A DNA stretch of 5,310 nt, taken from assembly GCA_002420315.1 (NCBI GenBank), contig DIHU01000111.1:1-5310 (forward strand), read 5' to 3'. Source of the DNA: Akkermansiaceae bacterium UBA5688. Its GTDB lineage: Bacteria; Verrucomicrobiota; Verrucomicrobiia; Verrucomicrobiales; Akkermansiaceae. This document shows, one piece after another, positions 1 to 5,310 of this stretch. The notes under the pieces are model-generated. The model saw only the letters and a program-made list of their open reading frames with translations, made no database searches and was not told the DNA's origin. The position numbers were made by a program, and so were the translations under genes. Each line of letters opens with the position of its first letter. Positions within the stretch are counted from its first letter, which is position 1.

Positions 1-1
1 G

Positions 2-3000
2 CATAAGATCGCCAAGGCCAAGCTGCAAGCCGAGGGCCTGAGCAATCAGGAGATTCAGCGGCGTATGCCGCAGTTCGCGCCCCCTTCGGATCGCCGGGGG
101 ATTCCAACGACGGGGAGTCCCAAAACTCTCACTCTTTTAGTGGATTTCCCCGATCAGCTGGCCTCGCAGCGGTTTCCTCAGATGACGCCCAGCGCAATCT
201 ACGACAATATCTATGGCGATGGCACGGAGATCGCGCAGGAGTTCGCTCCCTTCGAAAGTTTGGCCGCCTATTACAAGAGAGCTTCAGAGGGAAAACTCAC
301 GCTGCGTGGCAATGTTCTCGGATTCTACACCTTTCCAAAAAATCAGCTGACATACGCCCCTCTTGGCGCAGAAGGGGATAACCAGATTCTCTTCGATATG
401 ATTTCGGAGGCCTTGCGTTCCTTCGACGATAATCACGATTTTTCGCAATATGATAATAATGGAGACGGCTTCATCGACGGGCTCAATGTTCTCTATTCAG
501 GTCAAAGTGGAGGATGGTCATCTTTTTGGTGGGCTTATCAATGGAGTTTCTATGTCCCTGATGCTCAGACCACTCTTTTTGATGGGAAGCGTCTCGGAAC
601 CTTTACCTGGCAACGTCTTGATCCTAGAGCTGATGATACGGACTTTGACCCTCAAACCCTCATTCACGAGACGGGGCACTTGTTAGGTCTCCCAGATCTT
701 TATGACTACAAAGAGAATAGTGGTCTTGAAGGGGGGGTAGGAGGATACGATGTCATGGATGGAAATGTCGGAAACCCCAATGCCTTCCTCCGTTGGATAC
801 TCGATTGGATTGAGCCCGAGATTGTTTCTGGTGGGGCCTCCGAAAGTCGCGTTCTGCGTGCATCGGGCGATACGAGTAATGCCGACGACAAAGCCGTTGT
901 TATTTTTCCTGATATCGGACAATCACCCTTCCAGGAATTCTTCCTCATCGAGAATCGGTTTCGTATTGGAAACGATGGTGGAGATTCGAACCTCCCTTCC
1001 AACGGGCTCGCCATTTGGCATGTCGACGCAACCTTGGACTCGAGTGGAGGTGATTTTGCGTTCTCGAATACCGATCGGGGAGGTGCCACTGCTCACAAGT
1101 TGGTGAAGCTCGTGCAAGCCGACGGTCGCGAAGACATTGAACAAATTGGCGGTGGCCGAGTGGACGCTGACGATCTCTATCGAAGTGGGGCTTCTCTCAC
1201 TCCAAGCTCCAATCCTTCCTCGGCAGGATACGATGGAAATGCGACCGGTATTCGGGTCGAAAACATCTCAAACGATGGCGTTGTGATGACGGCTGATATT
1301 GGTTTTGGAGGGGCTGTTGCGAGAGCGAATCTTACAGCTGGAGATGCATCTAGCCAAAGTCTCTCGAGTGCCTCCGTGATGGCTGGGGATGAAGTGACCG
1401 TCCGCGGAGAAATTGCCAATACGGGCAGCGCCAATGCCACGACTTTTACGGTGGAATGCTTTCTCTCAAGAGAGACCGATAAATTTTCGGCAGACATTTC
1501 TCTTGGCCAACTGGAGATATCGTCCCTGGCGGCTGGTTCCCGACAACAACTTGGCGCGGTCGTTACCATTCCAGAATCACTTAGTCCGGGTTCCTATCGA
1601 GTTGGGTGGGTGATCGACTCCGAAGGAGATGTGGCTGAGTCCTCGGAGTCCGACAATACCGATTCGATTTCGTCACCACTTTTACAAGTGACCGCCGGTG
1701 TAACTCCAATTCCTGATATCAATGTGGCAGGCTCAGGATTGGGAATCACAAATGGTGACAGTTCCCCTCGGGCGTCTGATAATACTGACTTCGAAGGGAT
1801 CAATGTGGATAGCGAAGAGCAGCGTAACTTCGTCATTCGAAATAGTGGCACAGGAACTCTCAATTTTAGCGGAAGTCGATTTCAGCTCAGTGGGGCAAAT
1901 AGTAACCAGTTCCGCGTTATCTCTGATCCTGGTTCTTCGCTGACTGCGAATAGCTCTGGCAATCTGGTCATTGGCTTTCGCCCGACCTCATCGGGGCTGA
2001 AATCCGCAACGGTGACGATCAATAGCAATGATGAGGACACTCCAAGTTTCACTTTCTCCATTCAAGGAACGGGGATCTCCAATAGCGATGATCACGGAAA
2101 TGGGACTGTCGATGCCACGACGGTGGGGCTTTCTAGCACCACCGCTGGGGTAGTCGATACCGTTGGAGATGATGACTACTTCAAGATTGTAGTTTCTTCT
2201 GGAGGCACGTTGATAGTAACGACACTGGGAAGTACGGATACCTTTGGAACACTCTTTGATTCCAGTGGGGAAGTCGTCCAGGAAGACGATGACACGGGGG
2301 ACTTCACGAACTTCCGGGTTCAGTCAAATTTGACTGCCGGAACTTACTTCTTGCGAGCGAGGGGATATAATGGCGTAGAAACGGGCTCGTATTCCTTGAA
2401 GGTTGATTTCGAGGCGAATGTCGTCGCCGATGACCATGGAGACAACAGTGAATCAGCTTCTACTTTGGCCGTGGGAACGGCAACGATTGGGGTCTTGGAG
2501 CAAGGTGGCGATGTCGATGTCTTTAAAATCGAACTTTCCAGTGCGGGTTCCTTCACCGTCCAGTCGGCAGGAACAACGGATGCCGACGCCCGGCTTCTTG
2601 ATGCCAATGGCGCGGAACTCGCAAAAGACAGTGATAGCGGAAACAATCTCAACTTTTCCATCAGCCGAGATCTTGCTGCGGGGATCTACTATCTTGAAGT
2701 TCGTGGAGCCGGCCAGGCAACGACCGGGAGTTATAACTTGGATTCCAGTTTCACCGAAGCCGCTGCCAACGATGACCATGGCAACACTCAGGAGACCGCT
2801 ACCGTAGCGCTTTCGACGAGCACAACGGCAGGGAAACTTGAGATCGCCGGAGACGTCGACTACTTCGCCATCAAAACCCCCTCAGCTGGTCTTCTGACAG
2901 CCTACACCGTGGGGACAACCGACACCTATGGAATCGTCGAGGAGCTAGAAGACGATGACGAAGGGCCTGGCACAAATTTCCTCCTCTCTGGCGCGGTGCC

Positions 3001-4027
3001 CGATGCGGGAACCTACTATCTTGAAGTCAGCGGTTTCGAAACGACGACAGGAGACTACGCTCTCGTTCTCCACTTCACGCCGGAGACCGAGCTCGATGAT
3101 CATTCCAACGGGCCTTCGGACGAGAATGTCACGGTGGTGCAACCCACCTCGACGACATCGGGTAGCTTGGAGGCGGCTTCTGATGCCGATTACTTCGCCG
3201 TTGAGATTCCCTCCAGTGGTGTGCTTCAAGTCACCACGACAGGTTCGACAGATACCTTCGGGTATCTACGGCGCGCTGACTCCCAGGATGCGAGTTCTGA
3301 TGACGATGGCGGTGCAGGGACAAACTTTGCCCTTTCTCAATCGGTAACGGCTGGAATCTACTACGTCCAAGTCGAGGGCTACAATCGGACGACAACAGGG
3401 CCCTATTCGCTGGAAATGAGCTTCCAAGCTGCTCCAACTGATGACTATCCGAACAACCGCGCTGATGCCGCACCGATTCCTGATAATCCAGATGGGGATG
3501 ACTCAATCGAGGGATTTATCGGTGAGTCTGGGGACAAAGACTACTTCAGCTTTATCTTGGATGCGCCCTATGAAGTCGTTCTCCAGACAACCGGGGATAC
3601 CGATACCATCGGAACACTCTTTGATGAGGAGGGCAATGAGCTTGCTTTCAACGACGATGCTGGCGACGACAATTTCAACTTCCGCCTCGCCGGGACACTC
3701 GAGCCCGGGACCTACTTCATCCTCGTCGAAGGATATGATGAAAACACCATCGGAGCCTATACCCTCCAGTTTTCAGGAACGGAGATCACGACTGATCCGG
3801 GGGATGCTGTCTTGGAGTTTGAGGATGTTGAGCTTCTGGAGGATGGGGGAATCCTCGCCAGTTTCGTTTCAGAAACCGGGAAAACCTACAATGTGACAAG
3901 CAGTGAGGATCTCATTTCATGGGATGTCGAGCGCGAGAACATTGAAGGCACCGGAGACACGATCGAGGTCAAGATTGAAGGTCCCCTCCCAGAACGACTT
4001 TTCCTAGTTCTTATCAAAAACGAATAA
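2..4027 (+). CDS. Large secreted M6-family metalloprotease with CARDB, anchor-D-like and five PPC modules (5' partial)
   Basis: Probable extracellular zinc endopeptidase of the M6 (immune inhibitor A-like) family. The frame is open from base 2; residues here count from the first ATG at base 65, which is probably internal. The peptidase domain spans about residues 20-412: a beta-strand start (TLTLLVDFPD), an S-x-x-x-Y-Y-x-x-x-S-x-G-K-L block (65-78), a Ca-loop-like DNNGDGFID (130-138), the zinc motif HETGHLLGLPD (H201, E202, H205, D211), a likely Met-turn at M231, and the M6-typical FFLIENR (292-298) and IWHVD (317-321). Then come a CARDB-like domain (about 420-542), an ASPM/SPD-2/Hydin or choice-of-anchor-D-like domain (about 550-670), five PPC repeats (675-1238) and an 82-residue tail. 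All catalytic residues are present, so it looks active. The protein is rich in Asp, Ser, Thr and Gly, and the only cysteine I noticed is C465, which fits an exoprotein without disulphides. The signal peptide and most of any propeptide must lie upstream. Its substrate cannot be read from the sequence. Family call firm; domain edges approximate. Confidence 0.93.
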   Translation, partial: HKIAKAKLQAEGLSNQEIQRRMPQFAPPSDRRGIPTTGSPKTLTLLVDFPDQLASQRFPQMTPSAIYDNIYGDGTEIAQEFAPFESLAAYYKRASEGKLTLRGNVLGFYTFPKNQLTYAPLGAEGDNQILFDMISEALRSFDDNHDFSQYDNNGDGFIDGLNVLYSGQSGGWSSFWWAYQWSFYVPDAQTTLFDGKRLGTFTWQRLDPRADDTDFDPQTLIHETGHLLGLPDLYDYKENSGLEGGVGGYDVMDGNVGNPNAFLRWILDWIEPEIVSGGASESRVLRASGDTSNADDKAVVIFPDIGQSPFQEFFLIENRFRIGNDGGDSNLPSNGLAIWHVDATLDSSGGDFAFSNTDRGGATAHKLVKLVQADGREDIEQIGGGRVDADDLYRSGASLTPSSNPSSAGYDGNATGIRVENISNDGVVMTADIGFGGAVARANLTAGDASSQSLSSASVMAGDEVTVRGEIANTGSANATTFTVECFLSRETDKFSADISLGQLEISSLAAGSRQQLGAVVTIPESLSPGSYRVGWVIDSEGDVAESSESDNTDSISSPLLQVTAGVTPIPDINVAGSGLGITNGDSSPRASDNTDFEGINVDSEEQRNFVIRNSGTGTLNFSGSRFQLSGANSNQFRVISDPGSSLTANSSGNLVIGFRPTSSGLKSATVTINSNDEDTPSFTFSIQGTGISNSDDHGNGTVDATTVGLSSTTAGVVDTVGDDDYFKIVVSSGGTLIVTTLGSTDTFGTLFDSSGEVVQEDDDTGDFTNFRVQSNLTAGTYFLRARGYNGVETGSYSLKVDFEANVVADDHGDNSESASTLAVGTATIGVLEQGGDVDVFKIELSSAGSFTVQSAGTTDADARLLDANGAELAKDSDSGNNLNFSISRDLAAGIYYLEVRGAGQATTGSYNLDSSFTEAAANDDHGNTQETATVALSTSTTAGKLEIAGDVDYFAIKTPSAGLLTAYTVGTTDTYGIVEELEDDDEGPGTNFLLSGAVPDAGTYYLEVSGFETTTGDYALVLHFTPETELDDHSNGPSDENVTVVQPTSTTSGSLEAASDADYFAVEIPSSGVLQVTTTGSTDTFGYLRRADSQDASSDDDGGAGTNFALSQSVTAGIYYVQVEGYNRTTTGPYSLEMSFQAAPTDDYPNNRADAAPIPDNPDGDDSIEGFIGESGDKDYFSFILDAPYEVVLQTTGDTDTIGTLFDEEGNELAFNDDAGDDNFNFRLAGTLEPGTYFILVEGYDENTIGAYTLQFSGTEITTDPGDAVLEFEDVELLEDGGILASFVSETGKTYNVTSSEDLISWDVERENIEGTGDTIEVKIEGPLPERLFLVLIKNE
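2087..3778 (+). repeat. Array of five PPC (pre-peptidase C-terminal) domain repeats inside the protease gene
   Basis: Five tandem units of roughly 108-115 codons begin at bases 2087, 2429, 2771, 3095 and 3440 (residues 675, 789, 903, 1011 and 1126). Each opens with D-D-H or D-D-Y, continues with a G/S-D-x-D-x-F core, a G-(S/T/D)-T-D block, an acidic turn, and ends with A/P-G-(T/I)-Y-(Y/F) followed by a (T/I)-G-x-Y motif. This is the known PPC beta-sandwich pattern, seen at the C-termini of many secreted proteases, where it is often removed on maturation or helps binding or secretion. The units have diverged at DNA level but keep short identical stretches, such as 15 bases shared by units 2 and 3 (2686-2700 and 3013-3027). 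The third unit is about six residues shorter than its neighbours, in the segment between the T-D-T block and the acidic turn. Confidence 0.88.
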
Positions 4028-4051
4028 GACACGTTCAGAATATTTGTCTCA

Positions 4052-4086
4052 GGGCCATGCGTTTTTCTAGCGCATGGCCCAATTTT
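4052..4086 (+). terminator. Rho-independent-type terminator after the protease gene
   Basis: A perfect 10-bp inverted repeat, GGGCCATGCG (4052-4061) and CGCATGGCCC (4071-4080), encloses a 9-base loop and begins 24 bases after the protease stop codon. It is followed by AATTTT (4081-4086), a weak U tract, so the element best fits termination of plus-strand transcription. Read from the minus strand, the same hairpin is followed by TGAGACAAAT with no T run. It could still slow or stop transcripts from the converging FAH/cupin unit, whose last stop codon lies about 50 bases away, but that is less certain. Confidence 0.8.
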
Positions 4087-4131
4087 CGAGACCTCTAGGA
4101 GTTTGCTTTTGGGGATGAGCGTTTTAGGGCT

Positions 4132-4494
4132 TCATTGAAGCGATCGGAGAGGGGAGAAAGGGGGGTGTTCGACGGTCAGCGGGCCGTCGAAGTGGGTGAG
4201 GCTGATCACCTCGGTCTTGGCCTTATGCGGGCCGTGCCGTTCCCCTTTGGGCGCGTGGAACAGCGTCCCCTCGGTGTAAACTTTTTCAGCCTCCTCCCAT
4301 TCGCCGGAAAGAACGTAGGCCCATTCGTTGGCAAGGGGATGCGTATGCGCCGGGATGATTGCACCGGCTGCGAACTTCCGCAGCACCGTCACCGCGCCGG
4401 TCACCTCGTCCTTGTGCAACAGCTTCAACTCCACGCCGTCGTATGGGCCGGGCTGCCAAGGCTTGTCTTCCGCTTGGGCAATATACTGGAACAT
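4132..4494 (-). CDS. Small single-domain cupin protein
   Basis: A 120-residue cytoplasmic-looking protein with no signal peptide or membrane segment, made of one cupin beta-barrel. Cupin motif 1 is complete: G44-x5-H50-x-H52-x4-E57-x6-G64. Motif 2 follows as G76-x5-P82-x-G84-x2-H87, with Lys91 where the consensus has Asn. H50, H52, E57 and H87 give the usual four-ligand set for a mononuclear metal (Fe, Mn, Ni or Zn), so the barrel is probably metal-loaded. The overall pattern resembles ChrR-type or small dioxygenase-like cupins, but the substrate cannot be read from sequence; it may be an oxygenase, isomerase or sensor-like binding protein. Its ATG overlaps the stop of the upstream FAH gene by one base and there is no strong Shine-Dalgarno sequence of its own, so translation is likely coupled. 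A role in the same pathway as the FAH enzyme is inferred from this coupling. Confidence 0.87.
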   Translation of the reverse strand: MFQYIAQAEDKPWQPGPYDGVELKLLHKDEVTGAVTVLRKFAAGAIIPAHTHPLANEWAYVLSGEWEEAEKVYTEGTLFHAPKGERHGPHKAKTEVISLTHFDGPLTVEHPPFSPLRSLQ

Positions 4495-4496
4495 TA
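4492..4496 (-). promoter_or_regulatory. Stop-start overlap TAATG coupling FAH and cupin translation
   Basis: On the minus strand the FAH stop TAA (4496-4494) and the cupin start ATG (4494-4492) share one A. The bases just upstream, still inside the FAH gene, give only a weak GGTGAAAG-like purine stretch. This supports termination-reinitiation by the same ribosomes and fixes the cupin start, since the motifs and length of the cupin fit this ATG. Confidence 0.8.
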
Positions 4497-5294
4497 CTCG
4501 TCTTTCACCGGGTTAGTTAGTTGGCCAATGCCATCGATCTCGATGGTGACTTCGTCGCCGTCCTTGAGCAGCACTGGCGGCGTGCGGGCGAAGCCTACGC
4601 CGTGCGGCGTGCCGGTGAGGATCACCGTGCCGGCGGCAAGCCGGGTGCTGCCGCTGAGGAACTCGATCAACGCCGGCACGTCAAAGATCATGTCTTCGGT
4701 GTTCCAGTTCTGCATCACCTCGCCGTTGAGGATGGTCTTGATACCAAGCGCGTTCGGGTTGGGAATCTCGTCGCTCGTCACCAGCACCGGGCCAAGCGGA
4801 CAGAATGTGTCAAACGTTTTACCGCGGCACCATTGGCCGCCGCCGCCACCCTTTTGCCAGTCGCGCGCACTGACGTCGTTGGCGCAGGTATAGCCAAGCA
4901 CATAGTCAAGCGCGTCGGCCTTCGAGACATTTTTACAGTCCGTGCCGATGACCACCGCCAACTCGCACTCGTAGTCCACCGCCTCGCTCTTGAGCTTGGT
5001 TGGCAGCAAAATCGGATCGCCGGGGTTTTGCACAGTGCTCGGCATTTTCATGAACAGCACCGGATGTTCCGGGATAGCGGCCCCACCCTCCTCGGCATGT
5101 TTGCGGTAGTTGAGGCCTATACACAAAACGGCTGTTGGCTGCACTGGCGCGAGCAGTTTTTTCACCGTGGCCGGTTCCCCGGTATCGTGGTGTTCGCTGA
5201 AAATACAACCCTCGATTCGCGTCACCGAACCGTCTACGTGTTGAGCCCCTAACTGCGGCTCATCCTTGTCACTGAGAAATCTAACGATCTTCAT
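4494..5294 (-). CDS. Fumarylacetoacetate hydrolase family protein, FAHD2-like
   Basis: A 266-residue soluble enzyme of the FAH superfamily, whose members cleave, decarboxylate or hydrate small beta-diketo or 2-oxo acids using a Mg or Mn ion. A short N-terminal domain (about 1-50) starts with the family-typical MKIVRF. The catalytic domain follows: GLNYRKHAEE (60-69, with H66), the metal ligands E109 and E111 in DYECELAVVIG, D140 in CANDVSARDWQ, then RGKTFDTFCPLGP (157-169, K159) and the late loop LTGTPHGVG (226-234). The V-S-A-R-D-W-Q and K-T-F-D-T-F-C-P-L-G-P blocks resemble, from memory, the FAHD2 branch more than FAHD1 or true fumarylacetoacetase. Candidate activities are acylpyruvate hydrolase, oxaloacetate decarboxylase-like or 2-hydroxyhepta-2,4-diene-1,7-dioate isomerase-like; sequence alone does not choose. 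The ATG at 5294 has GGAA about 8 bases upstream as a weak ribosome site. The frame stays open to the window edge, but the start matches the family. It is the first gene of the pair with the cupin; its promoter is outside the window. Confidence 0.92.
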   Translation of the reverse strand: MKIVRFLSDKDEPQLGAQHVDGSVTRIEGCIFSEHHDTGEPATVKKLLAPVQPTAVLCIGLNYRKHAEEGGAAIPEHPVLFMKMPSTVQNPGDPILLPTKLKSEAVDYECELAVVIGTDCKNVSKADALDYVLGYTCANDVSARDWQKGGGGGQWCRGKTFDTFCPLGPVLVTSDEIPNPNALGIKTILNGEVMQNWNTEDMIFDVPALIEFLSGSTRLAAGTVILTGTPHGVGFARTPPVLLKDGDEVTIEIDGIGQLTNPVKDE

Positions 5295-5310
5295 TGTCTT
5301 AATTCCGGAT

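Noticed and set aside
48..67. AGGAG at 48-52 followed by ATG at 65 as the true protease start
   Set aside because: The 12-base spacer is long, the reading frame continues open to the left edge, and starting here would leave a secreted-type protease without a signal peptide. The match is probably chance within coding sequence.
441..480. DNNGDGFID as a dockerin or separate EF-hand domain
   Set aside because: It sits inside the M6 peptidase domain where family members carry a similar D-x-D-G-x-x-D loop, and no second paired motif follows, so it is part of the protease fold.
4840..4850. Glycine run in the FAH protein (residues 149-153) as a frameshift or repeat artefact
   Set aside because: The frame and motifs on both sides are intact and the run falls in a flexible loop between the V-S-A-R-D-W-Q and R-G-K-T-F-D blocks, where family members vary.
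4135..4893. 252-codon plus-strand open frame opposite the cupin and FAH genes
   Set aside because: It lies antisense to two genes with complete family motifs, spans their junction and shows no recognisable domain; long antisense frames are expected in GC-rich coding DNA.
4521..5252. 243-codon plus-strand open frame opposite the FAH gene
   Set aside because: Its product is rich in Arg, His, Val and Ala without any recognisable motif, as expected for the antisense shadow of the FAH gene.

Overview
The window looks like a piece of a bacterial chromosome. It holds one very large secreted-type protease gene on the plus strand and a tightly coupled two-gene unit on the minus strand; the two transcription units converge on a short gap with a strong hairpin terminator. 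The protease joins an M6 peptidase domain to CARDB, choice-of-anchor-D-like (ASPM/SPD-2/Hydin) and tandem pre-peptidase C-terminal (PPC) modules, and ends in a short domain with a 'Y-N-V-x-S-S-x-D-L-x-x-W' pattern. This combination recalls large exoproteins of the Verrucomicrobiota/Planctomycetota group. That placement is inference from architecture only; no rRNA or marker gene is present to confirm it.

Layout: bases 2-4027 (+) encode the protease, which is open at the left edge, so its true start and any signal peptide lie outside the window. Bases 4028-4131 are intergenic and contain a perfect 10-bp stem-loop followed by a short T run. Bases 4132-4494 (-) encode a small single-domain cupin with a complete metal-binding motif. 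Bases 4494-5294 (-) encode a fumarylacetoacetate hydrolase (FAH) family enzyme closest in motif pattern to the FAHD2-like subgroup. The FAH stop and the cupin start share one base (TAATG), so the two are almost certainly co-transcribed and translationally coupled, FAH first.

Functionally the two units appear unrelated. The protease probably works outside the cell or at its surface, digesting protein with help from adhesive or folding modules. The FAH/cupin pair probably acts in the cytoplasm on a small oxo-acid or similar metabolite. The minus-strand genes look more GC-rich (60% and 65% in two 60-base hand counts) than the protease gene (43% and 52% in two such counts), so the two sides may have different histories. 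I found no tRNA, rRNA, CRISPR array, insertion sequence or phage gene, and no clear sign of an undescribed system. The most unusual element is the five-copy PPC array with a shortened third copy.
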